A stretch of 64,000 bases of DNA, taken from assembly GCA_934754775.1 (NCBI GenBank), contig CAKVIM010000003.1, positions 124,001 through 188,000 on the forward strand, written 5' to 3'. Below the pieces are notes generated by a model that ran no database searches, was not told the origin of the DNA, and saw only the letters and a program-made list of their open reading frames with translations. The stretch comes from an uncultured Candidatus Melainabacteria bacterium. Lineage in GTDB: Bacteria; Cyanobacteriota; Vampirovibrionia; Gastranaerophilales; Gastranaerophilaceae. Both the position numbers and the translations under genes were made by a program. Of the stretch, positions 51,927 through 60,991 are shown in pieces (position 1 is the stretch's first letter; each line of letters opens with the position of its first letter).

Positions 51927-53266
51927 TGGATTTCCTCAAAGAATTCTTTGATTAGTTGAGCGTTTTCACTTGTTGTAAATATGATTAAATTATCTCCGCT
52001 CATAACCTGCGTTGCACCGTTTGGAATAATAATGCGTTTGCGACGCTGTATTACACCAACAATAGCTTTTGCAGGAAATCTAAGTTCCATAATCTTTTTC
52101 GTTTGATAGTTTTCAGGAAGTTCAATTACCAAAACTTCGCCCCGACCTTGTTCTACGGTTGCCAAAATACCGATATTTGTTTCTTTAATATTATTTTTGA
52201 TTTCGTTCAAAGCTGCAGTTCTTGATGAAATCGCAATATCAATGCCGACTTTTTCAAACAAAGAAACATTTGTGTTCTTTGAAACCCTTGAAATTACTCT
52301 TGATGAGCCCATATGTTTCAACAACAATGAGCAAAGCAGGTTCTTTTCATCATTATTGGTAACGCTCACAACAACGTCAGATGACGCAATATCTTCTTCG
52401 TTTAATAGTTCTAAATCTGTTCCGTCGCCGTGTATAATAAGCGTGTTTTCCAACTCTTGAGCCAAATATGTGCATCTTTCCTCATTTTTCTCGATAATTT
52501 TGAGGTGTAATTTTAGGTTTTCAAGGTCTTTAGCAAGTTTTAAACCAACATTTCCGCCGCCAATAATCGTAACTGTTTTTACGAATTCTTTTTCGTGGAA
52601 AAATTTACCTGCAAGGATATCAAGCGAGTTTGAAAGTCCCATAAAGATTACTTTGTCGTCTTCGTGCAAAGTAGTTTCACCGTTTGGAATAAACAATTCG
52701 CCGTCTCTTGTTATACCGACAATAATTGTGTCTTTCGGGAATTCGCAATTCTTGACCATGCAATTTACCAAAATAGAATTCTCGGCAATTTTATACTCAA
52801 GCAGTCTTGCTCTTCCGTCTGCGAAATTTTCGACATCAAGAGCTTTGGCAACCGTAATGATTCTGAAAATTTCCTGCGTAAGTAATTCTTCCGGCCAGAT
52901 AATATTATCTATATAGAAATCGCAGTTATACTCGGCGTCTTTTGCGATACCTAAAGAAGATTTGTACTCCTCTTTGCGAACAAAACAAATTGTCTTGACG
53001 GTACTAATTCGTTTTGCCGTCAAGCACGCAACAATATTTAACTCATCCGAGTCCGTACACGCAATCAAAACATCCGCAGTCTTGATATCTGCGAGTTTTA
53101 AAACTTCCAAATTGGAAGCATTACCCGCAATAAAACTGACATCAAGCTTGTTAAAAGCGTCAACTTTATTCTGTTCTTCATCTATTACAGTTATATCATT
53201 ATCGGTGTAGAACTCGGATGCAATCATATAACCAAGTTCGTTGGCACCAAAAATTATCATCTTCAT
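51923..53266 (-). CDS. trkA: Trk potassium uptake regulator TrkA (two RCK modules)
   Basis: Cytoplasmic NAD(H)/ATP-binding gate of the Trk system. 447 residues with two Rossmann RCK-N domains (IIFGANELGYMIASEF at the start; VTIIGGGNVGLKLAKDLE near 225), each followed by an RCK-C domain. I use ATG 53266 (MKMIIFG), since the frame further upstream begins with TTG and no site supports it. Coupled to trkH by a four-base overlap. Confidence 0.93.
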   Translation of the reverse strand: MKMIIFGANELGYMIASEFYTDNDITVIDEEQNKVDAFNKLDVSFIAGNASNLEVLKLADIKTADVLIACTDSDELNIVACLTAKRISTVKTICFVRKEEYKSSLGIAKDAEYNCDFYIDNIIWPEELLTQEIFRIITVAKALDVENFADGRARLLEYKIAENSILVNCMVKNCEFPKDTIIVGITRDGELFIPNGETTLHEDDKVIFMGLSNSLDILAGKFFHEKEFVKTVTIIGGGNVGLKLAKDLENLKLHLKIIEKNEERCTYLAQELENTLIIHGDGTDLELLNEEDIASSDVVVSVTNNDEKNLLCSLLLKHMGSSRVISRVSKNTNVSLFEKVGIDIAISSRTAALNEIKNNIKETNIGILATVEQGRGEVLVIELPENYQTKKIMELRFPAKAIVGVIQRRKRIIIPNGATQVMSGDNLIIFTTSENAQLIKEFFEEIQ

Positions 53267-53305
53267 AGCATTATTTAACGCCAAATCAAGAATAAAGTCA
53301 ATTTT

Positions 53306-53914
53306 TTAATCAAGTTGTTTGATAGTTGCAACAATTTTACCGATTAAAATTAAATCCTCTGTAGATTTTCCTGCAATTGTGCGTACTCGATATTCCGGAT
53401 TATCAGATTTGATAATGATTTCATCCAAATTTTTTGACAAGCGTTTAACAAAAAACTCATTATTATAGCAAAATACGTAGATTTTGTTATCTTGAATTTG
53501 GCTGCCCATCCAGTGTTCTACGATTAATTTATCCCCGTTGTCAATCGTTGGTGCCATGCTGTTTCCTGACGCATTAATCATCGAATAAAGCTTGTTTTTA
53601 GAGTATCCGCTAATCATTGATGTGGATATAGGGAGTTTTGTTTTTTCGCTGGAAAAAACGATACTTCCATTGCCACAGCTTGCAAATACGTCTGAATAAT
53701 AGTCGATAAACGCTATATCTGAAACGGTGTTAAATACATTAATCTTGAAAAAGTCCTCAACACGCTGCAGCTCCGAAACCGTGACTTCGCTCTCGTTCTT
53801 AATTCGATTGCTGATAGTTTGTCTGGTAATTCCCAAGCTTTCCGCAAGCATAGACTGGTTTACGGAAAGTCCGGTTTGATTTGATATTAGCAATATAAGT
53901 TCATCAAGTTTCAT
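53306..53914 (-). CDS. Phage-type repressor, HTH plus S24 peptidase domain
   Basis: 202 residues. An HTH lies at about 18-40 (MLAESLGITRQTISNRIK); from about 105 to the end is an S24/LexA-type domain with the catalytic pair Ser119 (NASGNSMAPT) and Lys157 (FFVKRLS). The usual Ala-Gly cleavage site in the linker is not obvious, so self-cleavage is uncertain. ATG 53914 is preceded by GGTGA. It faces a two-gene operon across a promoter with matching operators, as in a lysogeny switch, but stands between the core genes trkA and ychF. Confidence 0.88.
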   Translation of the reverse strand: MKLDELILLISNQTGLSVNQSMLAESLGITRQTISNRIKNESEVTVSELQRVEDFFKINVFNTVSDIAFIDYYSDVFASCGNGSIVFSSEKTKLPISTSMISGYSKNKLYSMINASGNSMAPTIDNGDKLIVEHWMGSQIQDNKIYVFCYNNEFFVKRLSKNLDEIIIKSDNPEYRVRTIAGKSTEDLILIGKIVATIKQLD

Positions 53915-53939
53915 CGTTTCACCAATTAGAAAATAATGC

Positions 53940-53976
53940 TTGACATATGTATCATGTTGTCTTACAATGTGATACA
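53940..53976 (+). promoter_or_regulatory. Promoter with overlapping operator of the repressor module
   Basis: TTGACA (53940-53945), 17-base spacer, TACAAT (53963-53968) reading rightwards. Inverted arms TGTATCATGTTG (53948-53959) and CAATGTGATACA (53965-53976) cover the spacer and the -10 box, so a bound repressor would block this promoter. Confidence 0.8.
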
Positions 53977-54057
53977 AGATGTAAGCTTATATTTGATATT
54001 TAAGCATATATTTTGATTTCTGTCAATGTTTATTATTATTGGAAGAGGTTTTGAAAG

Positions 54058-54267
54058 ATGGTTTATAGATACAATGTATCATGCAGTGAAACAATTTCTA
54101 AATTTTGGACACCTACGGCAATTGATTGTTATCGTTTGGGCTGCAGATGTTCGAGCTGTAACCTATACAAAATCTATTTTGCAAACAGTGTTTCCAAATG
54201 CAAAATGAAAGAAACTGTGATAGAACTCGTTAGGAAATTGGGAGCTCCAAAGGAGATAAATGTATGA
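54058..54267 (+). CDS. Small Cys-rich protein of the repressor module
   Basis: 69 residues with a Cys cluster (CYRLGCRCSSC, later SKCKMKE) that could bind zinc, followed by a helix TVIELVRKLG. First gene behind the rightward promoter. Its start lies close to a second operator palindrome (54068-54080). It overlaps the next gene by four bases (ATGA). Similar small Cys-rich proteins occur in prophages, function unknown. Confidence 0.65.
   Translation: MVYRYNVSCSETISKFWTPTAIDCYRLGCRCSSCNLYKIYFANSVSKCKMKETVIELVRKLGAPKEINV
54068..54080. promoter_or_regulatory. Second operator-like palindrome
   Basis: GATACA-A-TGTATC, a perfect 13-base palindrome sharing the TGTATC half-site of the operator at 53948-53976, inside the start of the first gene. 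Confidence 0.5.
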
Positions 54268-54548
54268 GCGGATATTCCAGTGTTGAAAACGGTAAAAAGG
54301 GCGGCAGGCCTAAATATGACAATTCTCTGAGAATAGAAATTCCGGAAATTGAGTTTGTGATTTTGACTCCGACACAGTATGGTTCGCTTTTGGAAAAATA
54401 TGGTTACGAGCTATTAAGAAAGGCGTTGAAAATCTTTGAATTATGGTTAAAATCCAGCCCTGAAGCAGAAAAATACAGAGGAAAAAATAATTATGCTCAT
54501 TTTCGCTCAGACGGTTGGGTTATAAACAGTGCAAAACACGAGTCTTAA
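54264..54548 (+). CDS. Small KGGRPK protein of the repressor module
   Basis: 94 residues: a basic start GKKGGRPKYD, a helical middle (LLEKYGYELLRKALKIFELWL) and a conserved-looking end YRGKNNYAHFRSDGWVI. The end is reminiscent of C-terminal segments of plasmid and phage replication proteins, but this is only an impression. Coupled to the upstream Cys-rich gene; its end overlaps ychF by four bases. Confidence 0.6.
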   Translation: MSGYSSVENGKKGGRPKYDNSLRIEIPEIEFVILTPTQYGSLLEKYGYELLRKALKIFELWLKSSPEAEKYRGKNNYAHFRSDGWVINSAKHES

Positions 54549-55642
54549 ACGGCAAATCTGAAATGGACAATATCGCCATCTTGTACAACGTAGTCTTTGC
54601 CCTCAAGTCTTGTTACACCCTTATCTTTGCAAGCTGTGTAAGAACCGTTATCAACGAAATCTTTGTATCCGGTAACTTCTGCTCTAATAAATCCCTTTTC
54701 GAAGTCTGTGTGGATAACGCCTGCAGCTTGAGGAGCTTTTGTGCCCTTAGTAATTGTCCAAGCGTGAACTTCTTTTTCACCCGCTGTGATAAATGTGATA
54801 AGGTTTAGAAGCTCGTAAACTGACTTAATCATTTTGTTGATACCGCTATCAGAAATGCCAAGTTCTTCTAAGTATTCTTTAGCACCTTCTTCGCCAAGTT
54901 CAACGAGCTCTTCTTCAATTCTGGCACAGATTATAACTGTTTGAGCTCCGTGAGTTTTTGCGTATTCTTCAACTTTTCTTGTGTAATCGTTTCCGTCCTT
55001 CAGGTCGAATTCTGAAACATTAGCACAATAGATAACCGGTTTAACAGACATCAAGTTTAGTTGTTTGATTACGTTAATTTCGTCTTCGTTGAAGTGGTCT
55101 TTTAGATTGATAAATGTGCCTTCACTAAGAAGTGAAGTGATTTTTTCTAAAGCATTTGCTTCTAAAATGGCCTCTTTATCTCCGCCTTTTGCTTGTTTTG
55201 AAATTCTTTGCAATCTTCTTTCTACTGAAGCTAAATCCGCTAGAGCAAGTTCTGTGTTGATTGTTTCGATATCAGAAATCGGGTCAACTTTGCCTTCTAC
55301 GTGGATTGTGTTTTCATCATCGAAGCATCTTACAACTTGAATGATAGCGTCAACTTCTCTGATATTATGTAAAAATTGGTTGCCAAGACCTTCACCTTTG
55401 CTTGCACCTTTAACAAGGCCTGCAATATCCACAAACTCGATAACTGTAGGAATTATTTCTTTTGATTTGCATAAATCTGATAAAATCTGCAATCTTTCGT
55501 CCGGAACAACAACGACCCCAACGTTCGGTTCAATTGTACAAAACGGGTAATTAGCACTCTGTGCGTTCTTTGTCGCAGTTAGTGCGTTAAATAAAGTTGA
55601 TTTCCCAACGTTTGGAAGTCCTACAATTCCGGCTCTTAGCAT
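54545..55642 (-). CDS. ychF: Obg-like ATPase YchF
   Basis: Ribosome-associated ATPase linked to stress and translation quality. 365 residues: GLPNVGKSTLFNAL (8-21), NYPFCTIEPN, DIAGLVKGASKGEGLGNQFL, the coiled-coil insertion and a C-terminal TGS domain ending VVQDGDIVHFRFAV. AAAGGGA stands before the ATG. Core gene lying between the repressor module and the rest of the phage-like region. Confidence 0.95.
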   Translation of the reverse strand: MLRAGIVGLPNVGKSTLFNALTATKNAQSANYPFCTIEPNVGVVVVPDERLQILSDLCKSKEIIPTVIEFVDIAGLVKGASKGEGLGNQFLHNIREVDAIIQVVRCFDDENTIHVEGKVDPISDIETINTELALADLASVERRLQRISKQAKGGDKEAILEANALEKITSLLSEGTFINLKDHFNEDEINVIKQLNLMSVKPVIYCANVSEFDLKDGNDYTRKVEEYAKTHGAQTVIICARIEEELVELGEEGAKEYLEELGISDSGINKMIKSVYELLNLITFITAGEKEVHAWTITKGTKAPQAAGVIHTDFEKGFIRAEVTGYKDFVDNGSYTACKDKGVTRLEGKDYVVQDGDIVHFRFAV

Positions 55643-55725
55643 ATATTAAATCCCTTTCAATACTGTGTAACTATTGATTTTATTATACCACGAATAAAGT
55701 TTGTGGCTAATTTTGCCTTATCAGA

Positions 55726-56691
55726 TTACATTTTTATCAATATTTTAAGGCTTTCTTTTGACTTGTTTGCTTCAAAAGCTTCAATAGCGTCATCTATAGA
55801 ATATACTCCGCTGATAAATGGCGTGAAATCGATTCTTTCATTTTTCAAGAGTCTTAGTGCCGGTGGAAATTGTCCGCAGCGAGAGCCAAGCACGGTAATT
55901 TCATCAATTACTATCGGTGCTAAATTCAATTCTTTTCCGCTCGCTACAGTGCTTTTAAGAACCAGTACCCCCCTCGGTTTTGTTAATGCCATAGAGGTTT
56001 CAAAACCGGAAGCCGTACCGGTTGCTTCTACTACAACATCATATCTTTTCTCTATCTTGAACTCGCTCAACAACTGAACTTGAACGCCTTGAGCTTTCGC
56101 TATATCAAGTTTATTTTGGTGTTTGCCAACTAAAATCACATCAATGTTTTGTGCATTAAGTGTAAGTGCTGTAGTTAAGCCGAGTTTGCCGTCGCCAAGA
56201 ACAACAACCTTTTGCATAGGGTCAATATGTAATTGTTCTGTAATCTCGCATGCAGCTGCCAATGGTTCCACAAATACCGCTTGTTCGTCACTTACATTAT
56301 CAGGAACCTCAAATAAAACGTTTGTTGGCATTGTCATATATTCTGCAAAACAGCCGTCTTTTCGCCAAATACCCAGTGTGTGACGATTTGGGCAGTGGCG
56401 GTAATTCTTTTTGGCACACCATTCGCATTCAGAGTCACCGCAACCGTAGCTGATTTCTGCGACAACTCTTTTGCCAACAAGTGATTTGTCCTCGCCGTTA
56501 ACCTCTTCAACTACGCCGACGAATTCGTGACCCAGCACACCAACATAGCCCATATATCCTTTTGTGATTTCGTAATCAGTGTTACAAATCCCTGCAAGTG
56601 TTACTCTGATTAGAGCTTCGCCCTTTTGCGGAATTGGTTTTGGATAATTATTGTCTAATTTAAGTTCATTATCAAATACGATTGCTTTCAT
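55726..56691 (-). CDS. Zinc-dependent medium-chain alcohol/sorbitol-type dehydrogenase
   Basis: 321 residues. The catalytic zinc site is Cys in AGICNTDYEI and GHEFVGVVEE; the structural zinc cysteines are in CGDSECEWCAKKNYRHC. The Rossmann motif VVLGDGKLGLTTAL lies near 162. It oxidises an alcohol or polyol with NAD(P)+; substrate unknown, and it is slightly shorter than usual. GAGAGGG precedes the ATG. Monocistronic. Confidence 0.88.
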   Translation of the reverse strand: MKAIVFDNELKLDNNYPKPIPQKGEALIRVTLAGICNTDYEITKGYMGYVGVLGHEFVGVVEEVNGEDKSLVGKRVVAEISYGCGDSECEWCAKKNYRHCPNRHTLGIWRKDGCFAEYMTMPTNVLFEVPDNVSDEQAVFVEPLAAACEITEQLHIDPMQKVVVLGDGKLGLTTALTLNAQNIDVILVGKHQNKLDIAKAQGVQVQLLSEFKIEKRYDVVVEATGTASGFETSMALTKPRGVLVLKSTVASGKELNLAPIVIDEITVLGSRCGQFPPALRLLKNERIDFTPFISGVYSIDDAIEAFEANKSKESLKILIKM

Positions 56692-56834
56692 TTTTAACCC
56701 TCTCGTTAATTATTCCTGTTTTTTATAAAATATCACAAATACTGGATTTTAGGTTTAGATGTAAAAAACTCTTTACAATCTTTAGGTAAAAATTGAAAAT
56801 AGTGTAGTATATTCATGTACTTGATTTTGAAACA

Positions 56835-56890
56835 AGGCTCAAACGCTGCGTAGGAGAAATATTTCATAGGGTACAGGGCGAGAAACGCCC
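56835..56890 (+). other. Possible structured leader before the 56918 gene
   Basis: A stretch richer in GC than its surroundings, ending in the hairpin GGGCG-AGAAA-CGCCC (56876-56890). It does not match a riboswitch class I can name. Confidence 0.3.
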
Positions 56891-56917
56891 AATTAAGAAT
56901 AGATGCGGAGGTTTATT

Positions 56918-57289
56918 GTGCGTCATTGCTGCCAATTCTATCCTGATGATGTGTATTATCTTCAGGATAATGATTTGTATTCATCAAGAAAATTATCAAT
57001 CGGTTTTTGCCCAATATGCGGGAAACCGGTAAGTGAGCTTGTCGAATGGAGATTTGATGGTGAGTATAAGAAAACATCACTCTCCGGAATTAAAGCTCAC
57101 TCAATGGCAATGAAATATCGTTCGGAGATTGTTTATTCCTTAAGAGAATGCAATTATCTAAAATGCAACTCTAAGCCTTTCGGTTGGAAATATGGAATAA
57201 ATAAGTCTGTAAAATCGGGCAAAAAAGAACTTGTAAAACAATATGCCTGTGATTTTTATGGAAACAAGGAATTGATTAAAAAAGTTTGA
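56918..57289 (+). CDS. Small Cys-rich protein at the start of the phage-like region
   Basis: 123 residues with a zinc-ribbon-like half site CPICGKPV near 31 and further Cys (CNYLKCNS, YACDFYG); HCCQ at the N-terminus. I use the GTG at 56918 because GGAGG lies six to seven bases before it; the ATG at 56903 lies upstream of that site. Probably a DNA- or RNA-binding accessory protein; phage origin is inferred from position. Confidence 0.6.
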   Translation: MRHCCQFYPDDVYYLQDNDLYSSRKLSIGFCPICGKPVSELVEWRFDGEYKKTSLSGIKAHSMAMKYRSEIVYSLRECNYLKCNSKPFGWKYGINKSVKSGKKELVKQYACDFYGNKELIKKV

Positions 57290-57688
57290 TTATAAGATTC
57301 TCACCTCACCCTAGCCCTGCTTGGTTGCCGACGTTAAACGAGTCTACGGATTCTGCAAAGCAGAATTCCTCCGCTCTCTGTCGCCAATCCGCTCTCCTCT
57401 AAGGAGAGGGAATGACCGAGGCGTGCTTATTATAAGATTTTTGACTGAGGGTTTCGTTTCACCTTTCTCTCTCGTAACACACACTCCTTAGTGTACATAT
57501 ACTTTACTCTTGCCCTCAGTCTTTTTTTTTAAGGGAATAAGGTAATAGGGGAATATGGGAATAAGAGGGAAAAGCATTGCCTACGGCTTGAGCCCTCACC
57601 CAAATTTCTAAGTTTCGAGCCTTAAAAATGGCGGCTCTCAACTTGAAATTTTACCCTCTCCGTTGGAGAGGGGTTGAAAGGTATTGTT
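57290..57688. other. 399-base gap with CCTCACCC repeats
   Basis: No gene. Two units of the CCTCACCC/GGAGAGGG dispersed repeat (about 57302-57411 and 57592-57671) with internal hairpins such as ATTCTGC-AAA-GCAGAAT (57349-57365). The second unit ends directly before the ribosome site of the next gene. Confidence 0.65.
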
Positions 57689-57988
57689 ATGTCGAAAAAG
57701 GTTGAAGATATCAAGCAAAATGTTAATCAGAAGCACATCGAGTTCTATGACAAAGCTCTTAAGGTTCTGGAATTTATGCTATGCGAATATTCTCGAGAAA
57801 TTAAATATGCAGAATTTGAATTCATTGATGCTCCTAAAAATGCTATTGCAATGTTAGATTTTTTGATTTCTTCAATTGGGAAAGTCCAAAAAGGACAACG
57901 ATTAGCTCTTGGGTTGGATGATGATGCGGTAGTGAATGAAGAGCCAGAGATAAATATTATTGAAGGTTTGTGTGAAGGGAAAATTTAA
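57689..57988 (+). CDS. Small protein at the head of the structural cluster
   Basis: 99 residues, helical, acidic C-terminus (DDDAVVNEEPEINIIEGL). AAAGG stands eight bases before ATG 57689. It occupies the place where a small terminase subunit is often found in phage genomes, but no helix-turn-helix is evident, so this is position-based only. Confidence 0.5.
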   Translation: MSKKVEDIKQNVNQKHIEFYDKALKVLEFMLCEYSREIKYAEFEFIDAPKNAIAMLDFLISSIGKVQKGQRLALGLDDDAVVNEEPEINIIEGLCEGKI

Positions 57989-58027
57989 GGAATGAAAAAT
58001 TGAAAATTATTTTAAAGTTGTTAATTT

Positions 58028-58417
58028 ATGATTAGAGTTTTGATACCGAAAGATGAAGAGTTTTGGGAATATCAAAATGAATGCAAGCGTTTATATGAAA
58101 AAGTACAAGGGTGGATTTGTGACACAAATTCGTTTGAATTTATAGTCAATAATACGTTCTTTTATCTGTTTTTAAACGATAAAAAATTGATTGGGGCGAT
58201 TTATTATTTTGTGGATGAGAATAACAAATTATACCTCAATGGTTTTGCGAAACGAAAAATGCACCTTTTGAATATTGAATGTTTGAAAATGTCTTTGAAG
58301 TGGTTCAAAGGCGATATTCATGCTGTTGCTCAAAATCGCTTGTCGGAGTTGTGTTTGAGAAGGTGTGGGTTTGAGTGGGTTGGTGGGAAAGAGTTTGTGT
58401 ATAAGGGAGTTTGTTAA
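58028..58417 (+). CDS. GNAT-like phage protein
   Basis: 129 residues with the pattern of an N-acetyltransferase fold (FFYLFLNDKKLIGAIYYFVDE, then LCLRRCGFEWVGG at the end, the usual GNAT C-terminal strand). Similar GNAT-like proteins stand near the portal gene in P22-like podoviruses. The acetyl-CoA loop is degenerate, so it may be structural rather than enzymatic. No clear ribosome site. Confidence 0.55.
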   Translation: MIRVLIPKDEEFWEYQNECKRLYEKVQGWICDTNSFEFIVNNTFFYLFLNDKKLIGAIYYFVDENNKLYLNGFAKRKMHLLNIECLKMSLKWFKGDIHAVAQNRLSELCLRRCGFEWVGGKEFVYKGVC

Positions 58418-58449
58418 TTATTAGGAGTATTACTCCGGAAAGGAAAAAT

Positions 58450-60168
58450 ATGTCATTTGAATACATCATTAATCAGGATGAAAAAATCAAAAAGCTTACG
58501 CAAGAAGAGAAAGAGCAATTAGTTAGCAAAATTTCTTCTAAGTTTGCGGCCTTGAATTCTGAGCGTTCTGCAAATTTAGAAATGGCATCTAAGCTTGCCA
58601 ACGAGATTTTCTTCAAAAATGATTTTAAATCACTAACAGATAAAAACCAAAAATGGAAAGCCAAAATCAAGATGTGTAAGACCTTTATGTTTTATCAAAC
58701 CCTAAAAGCTTTTATCTGGAGAAATACTTATGCAAATGTTAATTCTATGTTCGACGTGTCGGGCGAAAATCACGACTCCAATAACGCATCAAACAAACAA
58801 AAAGCGATGCTTGTGGACATTCTTGAAAAAATGGGCTATCAAAAGACCTGTGACCAAATCATTGATAACGCTTTACTTTATGGTGAATTGATTTCGTTTA
58901 CAGCGTGGAAAAAGAATTACGAAGAATATCGACGTCCTATTGATTTCTTTAAAAACCTTTTCTCACAAGATTTTGCCAAACTTCCGCAAATATTAGAAGC
59001 TATAAAAAATGGTAAAAATTATTGGGTGGATACTCGAAAAATCTACGACAATCCTTTTATTTATGCAGTAAATCCTGCCGATTTGGTTTTTGATTCATCA
59101 CAAAAAGATAATTGGGATTCTTGCCCGAAAATTTATAGGTCTTATAAAACCGTTAGTGAAATTATTAATAACAAATATTACAATTTTACGGATGAAGAAA
59201 AGGCAGAAATTTTGAAAATGCCGGTTAGCACAACTCAAAATCCAAAAGTCAAAGATGTTGTATGCGGTTCAACAATAGAAGTTTTAGAGCATTGGGGTGA
59301 TTTAAAATTGCCTGACGGAACGGTTTTAAAGAACTGGCATGCAGTGGTTGTTGCACGTAAGTATTTGGCATTTTTCGGTAAAAATGAAAGCATTATTAAC
59401 CCGTTTTCTTACGGTGCGTTTATCACTGACCCCGAAACCAAGCGTGGTATAAGTCCGTTGTACTCTGTTTTATCATTGGCGCATTTGCAAGAAGAATTGA
59501 TGAACAGAACTTGCAACTTGCAAACACTTAATGAAAATCCGCCACTTCTTGCTCCGGAAGGATTTTTTGATGAGGATGAAATTAATCTTTATCCGGGTAA
59601 AATTATTGAATATGGTGATAATTTGACCCCGAGTGGTGCTTTTCAGCAATTGACATTCAATTCAAATATCTTCTTGCAAGATATAGAATTCTTAAACGAT
59701 TTGATGGCAGAAGTTTCAGGGATTTTCCCTAATATGATTGGCTCTGTCGAAACAAGCGGAAATAAGACCGCAACAGAAATTAACACAAAAACACAAGGTC
59801 AAATGATACGTCTTGCAATGCTTGTGGATACGATTAATCAGGATTTGATTATTCCGAATGTGGAAAAAGTTGCAAAATTGTGTGCGGATTTTAAATCCGG
59901 CATTGAAACAGTTTTTGTGAACCATGAAAACAAGCAAGAAGTGATTGAGATTGATGATTTTGTTCGTCAGGGAGATTACAAATACATGTATGCGGATTCT
60001 TCTATGACAACGCAAAAATCTGAACAGGCGGACATTGTGATACAAGCGATTGAGAAATTTGCATCCTTAATACCTTTAAATCTACAAGAAATCTTTATTT
60101 GGTATTTTGAACAAAAAGGTGTTGATAGTCCGGAAAGATTTCTTGGTGCAGAAGTTGGCATGCAGTAG
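58450..60168 (+). CDS. Phage portal protein, podovirus type
   Basis: 572 residues forming the DNA entry ring of a phage head. Supporting pattern: a long N-terminal helical region, the NPADLVFDSS and VLEHWGDLKLPDG wing strands (about 210-300), LAHLQEELMNRT helix, and ETSGNKTATEINTKTQGQ near 435-452, typical of podoviral head-tail connectors. AAAGGAAA precedes ATG 58450; the longer frame from 58411 is not supported. Followed by a scaffold-like gene and the capsid gene in the normal order. Confidence 0.8.
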   Translation: MSFEYIINQDEKIKKLTQEEKEQLVSKISSKFAALNSERSANLEMASKLANEIFFKNDFKSLTDKNQKWKAKIKMCKTFMFYQTLKAFIWRNTYANVNSMFDVSGENHDSNNASNKQKAMLVDILEKMGYQKTCDQIIDNALLYGELISFTAWKKNYEEYRRPIDFFKNLFSQDFAKLPQILEAIKNGKNYWVDTRKIYDNPFIYAVNPADLVFDSSQKDNWDSCPKIYRSYKTVSEIINNKYYNFTDEEKAEILKMPVSTTQNPKVKDVVCGSTIEVLEHWGDLKLPDGTVLKNWHAVVVARKYLAFFGKNESIINPFSYGAFITDPETKRGISPLYSVLSLAHLQEELMNRTCNLQTLNENPPLLAPEGFFDEDEINLYPGKIIEYGDNLTPSGAFQQLTFNSNIFLQDIEFLNDLMAEVSGIFPNMIGSVETSGNKTATEINTKTQGQMIRLAMLVDTINQDLIIPNVEKVAKLCADFKSGIETVFVNHENKQEVIEIDDFVRQGDYKYMYADSSMTTQKSEQADIVIQAIEKFASLIPLNLQEIFIWYFEQKGVDSPERFLGAEVGMQ

Positions 60169-60201
60169 TAGGGTGCAATTTTAAATAAAGAAAGGAAATT
60201 T

Positions 60202-60819
60202 ATGGAAGAAATTTTAGAAAATGTACAAGAGCCGGAAAATGTTTCCGAAAACTCTTGTGCTGAAAAACAAGAAGGACAAGCTGTTGTGCCGTCGAAAACT
60301 GAAATAAAGACTGAAGCCCCTTCTGAGCTCATTTTAGGAAAATTCAAGAGTGTTGATGATTTAACTAAAGCTTACAAAGAGCTTGAAAAATTTCAAGGTA
60401 CACAATCAGAAGAAATTGGACAGCTTAGGCAAAAAGCTTCATTTGCAGAAGGTTTGAACAAGGCTTGGGAAAAACAGCAACAAATCGAAAAGGCTCAAGA
60501 ATGTTTGAAGCAGGTTGCTCAAAAATATAACTCGCCAGAATATTTTCAAGATCCGTCTTTTCGGGAAATCTACAAAGAAGCATATTTGGCATTGGGCGAA
60601 AACCTCGATAGCGACCGTTTAGTTAAGCTTATTGAGGACTATGTTGCATTTAGAATCCTTGCCAAAGAAAAATCTCAAGCAGTAGCCAAGGAAAATAATT
60701 CAGCGATAGATACGATGAAGTTTTCTAAAAATGAGGTTTCTTCACTAACTCCACCGAAAAAAAGGTTGGATGAAATGACAGAGAAGGAAGTGGATGAGTT
60801 GTTAGAAAGACTTTTGTAA
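60202..60819 (+). CDS. Capsid scaffold / assembly protein
   Basis: 205 residues, Glu/Lys-rich and helical. The segment LILGKFKSVDDLTKAYKELE (about 43-62) matches the recurring start of podoviral capsid assembly scaffolds, followed by a coiled coil and a charged C-terminus (MTEKEVDELLERLL). The position between portal and capsid supports the call. AAAGGAAA precedes the ATG. Confidence 0.75.
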   Translation: MEEILENVQEPENVSENSCAEKQEGQAVVPSKTEIKTEAPSELILGKFKSVDDLTKAYKELEKFQGTQSEEIGQLRQKASFAEGLNKAWEKQQQIEKAQECLKQVAQKYNSPEYFQDPSFREIYKEAYLALGENLDSDRLVKLIEDYVAFRILAKEKSQAVAKENNSAIDTMKFSKNEVSSLTPPKKRLDEMTEKEVDELLERLL

Positions 60820-60821
60820 AA

Positions 60822-60951
60822 AGTCTTTAAGGCATTAAGTCGTTAGGGCGTTAAGTTCATTATTGATTTTTAAAGTTATATAACACAAATAAATATTGAA
60901 AATAATTATAACGAACTTAATGACTTAACGACTTAAAAACCTAACGACTCC
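60822..60951. repeat. TTAAGTCGTTAAG-type inverted repeat before the capsid gene
   Basis: Left arm 60822-60862 and right arm 60909-60951 are imperfect inverted repeats made of short TTAAGTCGTTA units. A related structure follows the capsid gene at 61886-61980. Confidence 0.7.
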
Positions 60952-60991
60952 CAAAATATCCCCTCTCTCTACAACAAAAGAAAGGAAAATC

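Noticed and set aside
56835..56890. Riboswitch before the 56918 gene
   Set aside because: One good hairpin is visible but no conserved core of a known class; kept only as a low-confidence leader.
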